From Thermoflavimicrobium dichotomicum (GTDB taxonomy: Bacteria > Bacillota > Bacilli > Thermoactinomycetales > Thermoactinomycetaceae): a stretch of DNA of 64,000 nucleotides. Below, one piece after another: positions 10,439 to 18,306 of this stretch. The notes beneath the pieces are model-generated. The model was not told the origin of the DNA. It worked only from the letters and a program-made list of their open reading frames with translations, and did not search any database. The position numbers and the translations under genes are program-made. The first letter of the stretch is position 1. Each line of letters begins with the position of its first letter. The DNA lies in contig NZ_FORR01000006.1 of the NCBI RefSeq assembly GCF_900114055.1, forward strand, positions 100,188 to 164,187, written 5' to 3'.

Positions 10439-10504
10439 TTTCAAAAATCAATCAAAATTGTTCAATATCAATCATTAAAAATCAATTTCAGTCAAAAACA
10501 GTCA
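10439..10504 (-). promoter_or_regulatory. Putative FruR operator array and fru promoter region
   Basis: On the minus strand six hexamers recur at exactly 10-bp steps: TGACTG, TGACTG, TGATTT, TGATTG, TGAACA, TGATTG (plus-strand positions 10504 down to 10449), separated by AT-only tetramers. Helically phased direct repeats fit DeoR-family operators. A possible promoter, TTGATT-N18-CATTAT, lies at the downstream end of the array on the minus strand. The array is immediately upstream of fruR. Confidence 0.6.
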
Positions 10505-10521
10505 CTTTGTCTATTTGTCTC

Positions 10522-10570
10522 AAAAAAAGAAAAAGACGATACAACCCATTTATCGAGATGTATCGTCTTT
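10522..10570 (-). terminator. Intrinsic terminator of the SufT-like gene
   Basis: Minus-strand stem AAAGACGATA / TATCGTCTTT followed by a T-rich tail (TTCTTTTTTTG). Confidence 0.8.
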
Positions 10571-10620
10571 GTATGTGGAACATGGAAGTGTTCCTTGTTT
10601 AATTAAATTGGATATATGGT

Positions 10621-10935
10621 TTAATCCGGGATCCCAAGGGCAATCTTGGCATATCTGGACATACGGCTTTTATCCCAGGGCGGATTCCAAACGATTTGAA
10701 CATTGACGTTTTTGACTCCCTCGATATCTTTGACGGCATCATTCACCTGTTGGCTAATCGTGCCGGCCAATGGACAGCCCATGGCGGTAAGGGTCATCGT
10801 AATTTCTACATTGCCCTCATCATCGATTTCCACACCATAAACCAATCCCAGGTTGACAATATCGATGCCCAATTCGGGGTCATTTACTTCTTCCAGTGCT
10901 TCCATAATCTGTTCTTTCATTTTTTCTTTGTCCAT
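10621..10935 (-). CDS. MIP18/DUF59-family metal-sulfur cluster assembly factor (YitW/SufT-like)
   Basis: Small protein of 104 aa of the MIP18 (DUF59) family, whose members help mature iron-sulfur proteins. Diagnostic features are EEVNDPELGIDIVNLGLVYGV (about 15-35), the LTAMGCPLAGTI motif with the conserved Cys (about 49-60) and the C-terminal WNPPWDKSRMSRYAK segment. The ATG has GGGAGG 8 nt upstream. It is transcribed alone, divergent from recA, and closed by its own terminator. Confidence 0.88.
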   Translation of the reverse strand: MDKEKMKEQIMEALEEVNDPELGIDIVNLGLVYGVEIDDEGNVEITMTLTAMGCPLAGTISQQVNDAVKDIEGVKNVNVQIVWNPPWDKSRMSRYAKIALGIPD

Positions 10936-11279
10936 GCTGCAAACCTCCCGTTTTCATCCTATGATAAATCTACCCTAATAATCAGGAGAATTAACAAAGT
11001 AACAGGTTTTTTTAGATATTCTACACCATTTCCATGCTGCGACAAATATTGCTTTTCCTATTGGAAGTGAATGAGTATGTAAATATCTTTCTTTTCAGAT
11101 CCATCCCTTTTCTTTGTACGATAGCCAAAAAATAGGAATCCGGTTTTCCTTTTCCTGATGAACGATTTTTGTTCATTTAAAAAATAGGATTGTCTAGAAC
11201 CAGTCAAGTATGCGAGGATGGAAATGAGGTTTTTTTCAGGGAAATGAGAAAATTTTCCTTATATTATTCCAAAATATAA

Positions 11280-11293
11280 CGAATGAATGTTCG
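11280..11293 (+). promoter_or_regulatory. LexA (SOS) box of recA
   Basis: CGAATGAATGTTCG matches the Gram-positive SOS box CGAACRNRYGTTCG at all defined positions except one (T for C at position 5). It lies 10 bp upstream of the recA -35 box. Confidence 0.75.
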
Positions 11294-11302
11294 TAAAACC
11301 TC

Positions 11303-11331
11303 TTGGCATCTGATGAAAAACAAGGTATGAT
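11303..11331 (+). promoter_or_regulatory. recA promoter
   Basis: TTGGCA at 11303-11308, 17-bp spacer, TATGAT at 11326-11331, giving a 5' leader of about 40 nt before the recA start. Confidence 0.7.
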
Positions 11332-11379
11332 GTTCATAGTTGTTTATCATTTTTTGTTGGGAAGAGGAGAGTGACATAC

Positions 11380-12465
11380 ATGTCTGATCGCCGTCAGGCT
11401 TTGGAAATGGCACTGAGACAAATCGAGAAACAGTTTGGCAAGGGCTCCATCATGAAACTGGGTGAGGCTGCTTCTACACAGGTAGAAACAGTGTCCAGCG
11501 GAGCGCTGGCATTAGATATTGCTTTGGGGGTAGGCGGATATCCCCGGGGACGGATTATCGAAATTTACGGTCCAGAGTCTTCAGGTAAAACGACCGTTGC
11601 ATTACATGCGATTGCTGAAGTACAAAGATTGGGGGGACAGGCTGCTTTTATCGATGCGGAACATGCTTTGGACCCTGTTTATGCCCATCAATTGGGTGTA
11701 GATACATCAGAGCTGTTATTAAGCCAGCCAGATACCGGTGAGCAGGCGCTTGAGATCGCAGAGGCATTGGTACGGAGTGGAGCGGTGGATATCATTGTCA
11801 TCGACTCGGTTGCGGCACTTGTTCCAAAGGCGGAAATCGAGGGGGAAATGGGAGACTCCCATGTTGGTTTGCAGGCACGCTTGATGTCACAAGCGCTTCG
11901 CAAGTTGTCAGGGGCGATTAACAAATCCAAAACCATTGCCATTTTTATCAACCAAATCCGTGAAAAAGTGGGGGTTATGTTTGGAAACCCGGAGACAACC
12001 CCAGGTGGAAGAGCGCTCAAATTCTATTCCAGTGTTCGCCTGGAAGTACGCCGGGCTGAGCAAATCAAGCAAGGAAATGATTTGGTGGGTAACCGCACCA
12101 AAATCAAAGTGGTGAAAAACAAGGTGGCTCCTCCATTTAAGTCAGCGGATGTAGATATTATGTACGGCGAAGGCATTTCCAGGGAGGCCAGTGTGCTAGA
12201 TATTGCCTCTGAATTGGATATTGTCAATAAAAGTGGAGCTTGGTACTCTTTTGAAGGAGAACGTTTGGGTCAGGGACGTGAAAATGCGAAACAGTTTCTC
12301 AAGGATCATCCGGAGATCTGCATAAAAATCGAAAACAAAATCCGTGAACATTATAACTTGCCACTGGTCCAGGCAGAATCTGCACCTGAAGTGAAAGAAG
12401 GAAAGAAAGAAAAGAAAGGCAAGAAGACGGATGTAGAGTCGTCGCCAGTTCTGGGAGTCGAATAA
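11380..12465 (+). CDS. recA: RecA recombinase
   Basis: Forms filaments on single-stranded DNA, drives strand exchange and triggers LexA self-cleavage. The 361-aa sequence has the complete RecA core: [26 protein letters not shown] at the start, Walker [10 protein letters not shown] (about 66-74), Walker [25 protein letters not shown], the L2 region [25 protein letters not shown], and a Lys/Glu-rich tail. The ATG at 11380 is chosen because GAGGAGA lies 9 nt upstream; an in-frame GTG at 11371 abuts that site. It heads an operon of closely packed repair genes and is preceded by an SOS box. Confidence 0.98.
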   Translation: MSDRRQALEMALRQIEKQFGKGSIMKLGEAASTQVETVSSGALALDIALGVGGYPRGRIIEIYGPESSGKTTVALHAIAEVQRLGGQAAFIDAEHALDPVYAHQLGVDTSELLLSQPDTGEQALEIAEALVRSGAVDIIVIDSVAALVPKAEIEGEMGDSHVGLQARLMSQALRKLSGAINKSKTIAIFINQIREKVGVMFGNPETTPGGRALKFYSSVRLEVRRAEQIKQGNDLVGNRTKIKVVKNKVAPPFKSADVDIMYGEGISREASVLDIASELDIVNKSGAWYSFEGERLGQGRENAKQFLKDHPEICIKIENKIREHYNLPLVQAESAPEVKEGKKEKKGKKTDVESSPVLGVE

Positions 12466-12477
12466 TGGTGACGGATC

Positions 12478-13134
12478 ATGGAAGCTGGAGTTATTACCAA
12501 GATCGAAAAGAAATCTGTCTTATCCAGGCGTTATCAGATTTATATCAATGATCAGCCCCTTTTTTCCATCCATGAAGATGTTTTGGTCAAACATGGTTTA
12601 TATAAAGGAATGCAGGTAGATGGCGCTCAGATCAAAGAATTGCTTGAAGCAGAAGAATATAATCAGGTTCGGCTGTCTGCTTTGCGATACTTAAGCCATA
12701 AGCCACGTACCACCCAGGAGTTGCGACAATATCTGATGAGAAAAGAGTTTCATGAGGGATATATAGAGAAAGTGATCGACGAAATGATGCGGCTGGGCTA
12801 TCTGGATGATCAACAGTATGCACGAGCATGGGTGGATGAACGGCGAAATCGTAAAGGATATGGAGCTTTGCGCGTAAAGAAAGAATTAAAACAAAAGGGA
12901 ATTGCTTCAAAGTGGATCGATGAAGCCATGTCGAAGGTGGATCAGAGCGAAGAGCGCCAGCTGGCCATGGAAGTGGCCGAGCGGCGCTATCTTCGTATTC
13001 AACACGAATCTTGGCCGAAAATCGAGCGTAAATTGGGGCAATTTTTGTTGTACCGTGGTTTTTCGATGGATGTTGTTTATGAGGTATTGCGCGAACTTCG
13101 ATCAAAGCATCAGGGAGAGGAGATCGATTCGTAG
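12478..13134 (+). CDS. recX: RecX regulatory protein
   Basis: Modulates RecA filament growth. The 218-aa protein has the RecX tandem three-helix repeats: the ALRYLSHKPRTTQELRQYL segment (about 63-81), DEMMRLGYLDDQQYARAWVDERRNRKGYGALRVKKELKQKGI (about 101-142) and a third repeat near the C-terminus (YLRIQHESWPKIERKLGQFLLYRGFS). It starts 12 nt after recA and its stop directly abuts the ATG of the nuclease gene, so it is part of the recA operon. Confidence 0.93.
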   Translation: MEAGVITKIEKKSVLSRRYQIYINDQPLFSIHEDVLVKHGLYKGMQVDGAQIKELLEAEEYNQVRLSALRYLSHKPRTTQELRQYLMRKEFHEGYIEKVIDEMMRLGYLDDQQYARAWVDERRNRKGYGALRVKKELKQKGIASKWIDEAMSKVDQSEERQLAMEVAERRYLRIQHESWPKIERKLGQFLLYRGFSMDVVYEVLRELRSKHQGEEIDS

Positions 13135-14124
13135 ATGCGTTTATTGTATATAACCGATACACATATTCGTGGAACTTCACCACGTAGTCGCATCGATGAC
13201 TTTCCCGAAACGATGCGTCAAAAGTTGGCAGAAGTGAAGGAAATAGCGGATCGGGAGCAGGTAGATGCGATCCTGCATGGGGGCGATGTCTTTGATCGCC
13301 CCAATCTTTCCCCCGCAGTAGTACGGGGATTTGTACAGCAATTTCGTGATTTTTCTGTGCCCATTTATGCAATTGCAGGTAATCATGATATTTATGGACA
13401 TAACCCGGAAACCATCGATCGAACCATGTTAGGGTTATTAGATGCATTTGGTACGATTCGATTGATCCGTAATGGGGAAATGATTACTTTAGAAAAAGAT
13501 GGTGTACTTGTCCAGCTGACTGGACAATCTTTTCATTATGATTTGGACAAGCGGGATTGTGCACTGGATTATTGTGTAAAGAACCAAATCGGAGCCACGT
13601 ACTGTATTCACATGGTACACGGGATGTTAGTGGATCGTCCGTTTCCGGATCATGTTGCGCATACCCTTGTTCAGCATTTGTTTGAGCAGGAAAACCAAGT
13701 GGATATTTTGCTGACAGGTCATTATCATGCCGGATTTCCCATTCAGGAGAGAAAAGGAAAATATATCGTAAATCCGGGAGCATTGGCACGTATCAATAGT
13801 TCCCATCTGGAAATTCAGCGAATGCCGCAGGTTGCTCTCATTGATTTAACAGACGGGATTCAAATTCGTCTGATCCCATTAAGCTGTGCCGCTAAAGGGG
13901 AAACGGTTATTGATCGTTCCTATATTGAACAGGCGAATGATCGACAGCAGAAATTGGCTGCTTTTGTCCAGGAAGTAGAAGCGGCCAATGAGTTTAAAGC
14001 GATGGATGTCAGAGAAATCATTGATACCATTGCCCTGTTGGAAGGAGTTGCTGAGGAGGTAAAATTTGAGGCGATGAGACGGATCTCGATCGCAGAGCAG
14101 GATGAAGGAGAGGCTGACTTGTGA
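13135..14124 (+). CDS. Mre11/SbcD-like metallophosphoesterase nuclease
   Basis: Predicted Mn-dependent DNA nuclease subunit of an Mre11/Rad50-type complex. Calcineurin-type metal ligands are all present: D8 and H10 (TDTH), D51 (GGDVFD), N83-H84-D85 (GNHD), H162 (MVHG) and H196/H198 (GHYHAG). Length 329 aa resembles phage and archaeal Mre11 cores more than full SbcD. The C-terminal 90 residues are helical and could bind the ATPase. ATG follows the recX stop with no gap, and the last 4 nt overlap the next gene (GTGA). The partner ATPase is encoded in separate pieces immediately downstream, so this is a split MR system inside the recA operon. Confidence 0.9.
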   Translation: MRLLYITDTHIRGTSPRSRIDDFPETMRQKLAEVKEIADREQVDAILHGGDVFDRPNLSPAVVRGFVQQFRDFSVPIYAIAGNHDIYGHNPETIDRTMLGLLDAFGTIRLIRNGEMITLEKDGVLVQLTGQSFHYDLDKRDCALDYCVKNQIGATYCIHMVHGMLVDRPFPDHVAHTLVQHLFEQENQVDILLTGHYHAGFPIQERKGKYIVNPGALARINSSHLEIQRMPQVALIDLTDGIQIRLIPLSCAAKGETVIDRSYIEQANDRQQKLAAFVQEVEAANEFKAMDVREIIDTIALLEGVAEEVKFEAMRRISIAEQDEGEADL

Positions 14125-15569
14125 AGGGATTCAAAAAACTCGTGATAGAAAATTTTCAGTCACATGTCCGGACAGAAATCGACTTTGTACCGGGTTTAAA
14201 TGTGTTTGTCGGTCCCTCTGATAGTGGAAAAAGTGCCATTTTGCGTGCATTGCGCTGGGTATTGTTCAATATTCCAAGAGGATTTGATTTTAAACGGACT
14301 GGTGCGGATCGTTGCCAGGTGACATTAACGCTGGCAGACGGAACCCAGATTGTTCGTGTGCGCAGCAATTCGGTGAATCGCTATATTCTCGTCAATCCAG
14401 AAGGAAAAGAGCAGGTCTTTGAAGGATTTGGAAACTCCGTTCCACAGGAAGTACTTGATGCGCATCAAATGAAGCCGTTGAAATTGGATCAAAAATGGGA
14501 AATGATTGTTCATTTTGGAAGCCAGTTGGATGGACCGTTTTTATTATCGGAATCCAATATTGCAAAAGCAAAAATTATTGGAAGTATTAGTGGAGCACAA
14601 ATCATTGATCGGGCTTTGAAGGGAACGGCTCAAGACCGAAAGCATCTCAGCAGGCAGATGAAACAATTGGAGGAGCAGGTAGCACAGCTTGAACAAGAAC
14701 TTACCCCTTACGAAAATCTGCCGCAGTTGGAAGAATCTTTGACAGAAGCACAAACATTGTATCAAGAAGCCAAACGGAAACAAGCCCGGCTTTCTCGACT
14801 TCGTCAGTTACTGAAATCCTATCAGCAGATTCAGGAAGAAAAAGAAAGCCAGCATCAGATCGTCAAGAGATTGGAGAGTGTAACAAAGATTGAACAAAAA
14901 TATTTGGAGATAGAATGGAAGGCATTGCAGAGGAATCAGCTCAACCAATTGTACAGAAGATGGTCTGATAACCAGCTCGAAATAAAAAACTGCCAGGTCC
15001 ATATGGAGCAAACGAAACAATTGCCTTTGGCCGAAACCAGTTTTGGGGCTCTTCAACTGAAAAAAGAGAAGCTGTCTCGGCTAGTGGAGAGTAAGAAGAA
15101 GTGGGAACAGGTGCAACGATCCTTGAACCAGGTAAAGAAACAGCTGGATGATTGTCAGCATGTTCCAGTTATTCAACAGCTGGTATTGGAATTGGTTCGT
15201 AAAGCGGATCGTTTGCGTGCCCTTATTGAAAAACAGGAACAATGGCAAAAGTTTGGGCAAATCAGGCAAAAAGTGGATACAGTCATGAATAGTACGCGAG
15301 AGATCCCGCATTTAAGCGAACAAGTGACTGAAATCGATGTCAAACTTTCCCGATTGCAGCAGTTGGCAAAGTTGTATGATGAATGGTTGAAAACGAAAGA
15401 GAGAATCAGGATTGGCGAAGAGTATTACCTGAATCGAAAAAAAGAAATTGAACAGTTAACCAATGAGTATGTAGCATTACTCAAAGAGCAAGGAACTTGT
15501 CCGACTTGTGGAACGCAGGTCAATTCATCGAAACTGTTGGAGCATTTATTAGAAGAGTATTTGGTATAG
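14121..15569 (+). CDS. Rad50/SMC-like ATPase, Walker A half with CxxC hook
   Basis: N-terminal part of a Rad50-like ATPase. It opens with KKLVIENFQSHVRTEIDF, then Walker A GPSDSGKS at residues 31-38, and an ABC-head lobe to about residue 165. Residues 175-455 are helical and contain about five repeats of about 47 residues. Each carries an LxxL-x6-[WY] motif (anchors near 224, 274, 318, 365 and 412) and usually a Pro-led junction (P201, P302, P349, P396). A zinc-hook-like CPTCG occurs at 460-464, only 19 residues before the end. No ABC signature, Walker B or returning coiled coil is present; these lie in the genes downstream. Full-length SbcC/Rad50 is about 900-1300 aa, so this is a genuinely split form, not a truncation, because the rest is intact in the same operon. 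Confidence 0.85.
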   Translation: MKGFKKLVIENFQSHVRTEIDFVPGLNVFVGPSDSGKSAILRALRWVLFNIPRGFDFKRTGADRCQVTLTLADGTQIVRVRSNSVNRYILVNPEGKEQVFEGFGNSVPQEVLDAHQMKPLKLDQKWEMIVHFGSQLDGPFLLSESNIAKAKIIGSISGAQIIDRALKGTAQDRKHLSRQMKQLEEQVAQLEQELTPYENLPQLEESLTEAQTLYQEAKRKQARLSRLRQLLKSYQQIQEEKESQHQIVKRLESVTKIEQKYLEIEWKALQRNQLNQLYRRWSDNQLEIKNCQVHMEQTKQLPLAETSFGALQLKKEKLSRLVESKKKWEQVQRSLNQVKKQLDDCQHVPVIQQLVLELVRKADRLRALIEKQEQWQKFGQIRQKVDTVMNSTREIPHLSEQVTEIDVKLSRLQQLAKLYDEWLKTKERIRIGEEYYLNRKKEIEQLTNEYVALLKEQGTCPTCGTQVNSSKLLEHLLEEYLV

Positions 15570-15581
15570 GGAGTGTTTTGT

Positions 15582-15827
15582 ATGTCAACTTTAGAAGAAA
15601 AAATCAAGGATATCAAAGCAAGGCTGGAGAAGGCAAAAGATTTGCGGTACAAAGCAGAGTTACGACTCGAAACCCTGGAAAGAGAAGAACAAAAAATTTT
15701 GCAAGAGCTTGATGAATTGGGAGTCAAACCTGATCAATTGCAGGAAGAGATCAAGAGACTCGAGCGTGAAATTGATGAAGATATCGCTCAGGTATATGCA
15801 CTGCTTCCAGAGGAGCTGAGACGATAG
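15582..15827 (+). CDS. Small coiled-coil protein of the split Mre11/Rad50 operon
   Basis: An 81-aa, highly charged, all-helical protein starting at an ATG with GGGAG 8 nt upstream (an in-frame start at 15573 overlaps the ribosome binding site). Heptad-like patterns run from residue 3 to about 45 and 52 to 75, joined by a turn at LGVKPDQ, predicting an antiparallel helical hairpin. No Cys is present. Lying exactly between the Walker A and Walker B halves, with 12 nt and 0 nt spacing, it could supply the missing return coil or clamp the two ATPase halves. I know no named family for it. Confidence 0.75.
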   Translation: MSTLEEKIKDIKARLEKAKDLRYKAELRLETLEREEQKILQELDELGVKPDQLQEEIKRLEREIDEDIAQVYALLPEELRR

Positions 15828-16499
15828 ATGGAATCGATCGCTGCTTTGGAAGAGTTGGAAAAAGAGTTACAGGTAGCGCAAAATGAACTGGCGAGGAGAA
15901 AAGGAATTCGGGACCGCATTTTACAGCAAAAAAGAGAAATTGAAGAAAAGTGGCATCAACTGAATCAAGAGCGGGAACTGCTGGAAAAAGTGCAGATTTT
16001 ATTGCAAAAGTCCTCTGATCATGCCCGGGAACAGGCAAAAATGCAATTGGAAACGCTTGTAACCAAGGCCCTGCAGTATATTTTTGGCCCCATGTTTCGC
16101 TTTGAGATTGAGTTGGCTGATCATGGCGGAAGTCCAACGGCAGAGTTTTATGTGGTGACAGAATGGGATGGGAAAATCATTCGCAACAGACCGCAGGATT
16201 CGCGTGGTGGAGGCGTTGTCGATATTATTTCCCTGGCTCTCAGACTTGCTTTATTGGAAACGATTCGCCCGCGTTTAAAAGGACCGGTTATATTGGATGA
16301 ACCTGGGAAGCATGTGAGTGAAGACTTTGTTGTTCCAATGATTGAATTTCTAAAGTCGATTTGTGAAACATTTGATCGTCAGGTGATCATGGTGACTCAT
16401 AATACGCATTTGACGGAGTCGGCGGATCAGGCGTTTTTTGTACGTTTGACCGGTGGGAAATCAGAGATTGTTCGTGGCCCTCGCCTTGACAATAGGTAA
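15828..16499 (+). CDS. Rad50/SMC-like ATPase, signature/Walker B half
   Basis: C-terminal half of the Rad50-like ATPase as a separate 223-aa protein. Residues 1-80 form a coiled coil (LEELEKELQVAQNELARRKG...). A head lobe follows with RFEIEL...GSPTAEFYV, the ABC-signature-like stretch DSRGGGVVDIISLALRL (about 124-140), Walker B PVILDEPGKHVSED (153-166, D157/E158) and the H-motif MVTHN (H191). Together with the Walker A subunit it could form one complete ATP-binding head. The ATG abuts the stop of the coiled-coil gene. The 3' end of this gene also carries the promoter of the rny leader. Confidence 0.85.
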   Translation: MESIAALEELEKELQVAQNELARRKGIRDRILQQKREIEEKWHQLNQERELLEKVQILLQKSSDHAREQAKMQLETLVTKALQYIFGPMFRFEIELADHGGSPTAEFYVVTEWDGKIIRNRPQDSRGGGVVDIISLALRLALLETIRPRLKGPVILDEPGKHVSEDFVVPMIEFLKSICETFDRQVIMVTHNTHLTESADQAFFVRLTGGKSEIVRGPRLDNR

Positions 16500-16515
16500 A
16501 ATTAAATAATAAAAT
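16486..16515 (+). promoter_or_regulatory. Sigma-A promoter of the rny leader
   Basis: TTGACA at 16486-16491, 18-bp spacer, TAAAAT at 16510-16515. The -35 lies within the last codons of the Walker B gene. Confidence 0.6.
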
Positions 16516-16521
16516 TGATAT

Positions 16522-16680
16522 GTATCTTTGTTTTTCAAGGAAAAAAGATACCTCAAGTTCCATAATGAGCCAATGGATGATGAGTGAAGAAAAGATGTTG
16601 CTGGAAGTCCAGCCTTACCTGGTATAGCAAACAGCATGTGAACGAGCGCGAAAGACCGAAGTGATCGGTCTTGTTTTTTA
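16522..16680 (+). ncRNA. Possible leader RNA or sRNA upstream of rny, ending at a terminator
   Basis: Transcription from the promoter above would give about 155 nt ending at the terminator 16652-16679, before the rny ribosome binding site. Visible helices: GTATC...GATAC near 16521-16551 and GCTGG/CCAGC near 16610-16623. No open frame with a ribosome binding site and no known riboswitch motif were recognised. It may be an attenuator of rny, an independent sRNA, or simply the tail of the upstream operon. Confidence 0.4.
16652..16679 (+). terminator. Intrinsic terminator upstream of rny
   Basis: Stem AAGACCGA (16652-16659) / TCGGTCTT (16665-16672), 5-nt loop, then GTTTTTT. It ends the recA operon and/or the rny leader transcript. 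Confidence 0.85.
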
Positions 16681-16711
16681 AACAAAAATAGAGGAGGTGA
16701 GGAGGGGATAG

Positions 16712-18253
16712 ATGACATTTAATGCCTTACATTTTATTTTGCTGTTACTGGTTCCGGTAGCAGGGGTTGCTGGCTACTGGATGCGTAAAGTAACAGCTGA
16801 AGCGAAGATCGGGAGTGCTGAACGGGAAGCTTCAGCCATTTTGGAAAAAGCAGCGAAAGATGCAGAGACATTAAAGAAAGAGAAGATCTTTGAAGCACGC
16901 GATGAAATTCATCGTCTTCGCAGTGAAGTTGAAAAAGAGATCCGCGACCAGCGAAATGAATTGGGGCGGATTGAACGGCGTCTGAGTCAAAAAGAAGAAA
17001 CACTGGAGCAAAAACAGCAGGTTTTGGAACAGCGCAGTGAAGAATTGAATCAAAAAGAACGGCAAATTGAAAAGCGCGAACAGGAAGTTGAACAGCTATA
17101 TCAGGAACAGTTAAAAGAAATTGAACGAATTTCGGGATTAACAACCGAAGAAGCGAAGCAAATAATCCTGAAAAAAGTCGAAGATGAAATGAAACATGAG
17201 ACAGCTCAAATCATTAAAGAGATGGAACAGCAAGCGATTGAAGAAGGAGAAAAACGGGCGCGGAATATCCTGTCGTTAGCGATCCAGCGATGTGCGGCAG
17301 ATCATGTAGCAGAAACAACGGTTTCAGTGGTGACCTTGCCAAATGACGAGATGAAAGGACGCATCATTGGACGCGAGGGCAGAAATATCCGTACGTTGGA
17401 GACTTTGACCGGAATCGATCTCATTATCGATGATACTCCTGAAGCGGTTATACTATCCGGATTTGATCCGATCCGACGCGAAGTTGCTCGTGTTGCACTG
17501 GAGAAACTGGTTGCTGATGGTCGGATTCATCCCGCTCGTATTGAGGAAATGGTTGAACGGGCGCGCCGGGATGTGGACGAGCGTATCCGGGAATATGGAG
17601 AGCAGGCGACATTTGAGACGGGAGTTCATGGTCTTCATCCTGATCTTATCAAGATTATCGGTCGTTTGAAGTTCCGTACGAGCTATGGTCAAAACGTCCT
17701 GAAGCATTCCATGGAAGTAGCGCATTTAAGTGGTCTGTTGGCGGCTGAGTTGGGTGAAGATATCCATCTGGCCAAAAGAGCCGGACTACTGCATGATATC
17801 GGTAAGGCGATTGATCACGAAATTGAAGGATCACATGTCGATATTGGTGTCGAATTGGCGAAAAAATATAAAGAGCATCCAGTCGTCATCAATAGTATCG
17901 CATCTCATCATGGCGATGTAGAACCAACCAGTGTGATTGCGGTTCTCGTTCGTGCAGCGGATGCTTTGTCTGCCGCTCGTCCGGGAGCACGGCGTGAGAC
18001 ACTGGAAGCTTATATCAAACGGCTTGAAAAGCTGGAAGAGATTTGCGAGTCGTTTGATGGAGTAGAGAAATCCTATGCGATCCAAGCAGGTCGTGAGTGT
18101 CGCATTATTGTGAAGCCGGATGAAGTGGACGATGCGGAAGCAAGTCGTTTAGCCAGAGAAATTACGAAACAGATCGAGAATCAACTCGATTATCCTGGTC
18201 ATATCAAAGTTACCGTGATCAGGGAGACACGATCGGTGGAATATGCAAAATAA
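16712..18253 (+). CDS. rny: Ribonuclease Y
   Basis: Membrane-anchored endoribonuclease that starts bulk mRNA decay. The 513-aa protein shows an N-terminal membrane helix (about 5-24), a long coiled coil to about 190, a KH domain ([31 protein letters not shown], about 212-242) and an HD domain with LLHDIGKA (about 353-360). The C-terminal region ending [14 protein letters not shown] sequence is typical. A GAGGAGGTGAGGAGG stretch precedes the ATG. It is followed by ymdB and spoVS as in Bacillus. Confidence 0.97.
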   Translation: MTFNALHFILLLLVPVAGVAGYWMRKVTAEAKIGSAEREASAILEKAAKDAETLKKEKIFEARDEIHRLRSEVEKEIRDQRNELGRIERRLSQKEETLEQKQQVLEQRSEELNQKERQIEKREQEVEQLYQEQLKEIERISGLTTEEAKQIILKKVEDEMKHETAQIIKEMEQQAIEEGEKRARNILSLAIQRCAADHVAETTVSVVTLPNDEMKGRIIGREGRNIRTLETLTGIDLIIDDTPEAVILSGFDPIRREVARVALEKLVADGRIHPARIEEMVERARRDVDERIREYGEQATFETGVHGLHPDLIKIIGRLKFRTSYGQNVLKHSMEVAHLSGLLAAELGEDIHLAKRAGLLHDIGKAIDHEIEGSHVDIGVELAKKYKEHPVVINSIASHHGDVEPTSVIAVLVRAADALSAARPGARRETLEAYIKRLEKLEEICESFDGVEKSYAIQAGRECRIIVKPDEVDDAEASRLAREITKQIENQLDYPGHIKVTVIRETRSVEYAK

Positions 18254-18278
18254 AGTGGCTCCGGCCGCTTTATTTTTT
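18252..18278 (+). terminator. Weak intrinsic terminator / attenuator between rny and ymdB
   Basis: AAAGTGGC / GCCGCTTT stem with a short CCG-type loop overlaps the rny stop codon and runs into ATTTTTTT. It may reduce ymdB expression relative to rny. Confidence 0.55.
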
Positions 18279-18306
18279 TAAAGTAGGTTGGAGGATATTA
18301 TCTATT

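Larger units (their letters stand above)
10936..11379. other. recA upstream region (no gene)
   Basis: No protein-coding gene seen in about 440 nt. It contains a degenerate half copy of the 109-bp repeat family at 11140-11180 (CCGGTTTTCCTTTTCC then GATGAACGATTTTTG), a LexA box and the recA promoter, annotated separately. Confidence 0.7.

Noticed and set aside
11140..11180. Second SOS box (TGAAC...GTTCA) upstream of recA
   Set aside because: The half-sites are 7 bp apart, not 4, and the sequence is explained by a decayed copy of the 109-bp repeat.
12632..13447. Long antisense open frame of 271 codons
   Set aside because: It is the shadow of recX and the Mre11-like gene, which carry complete family motifs on the other strand.
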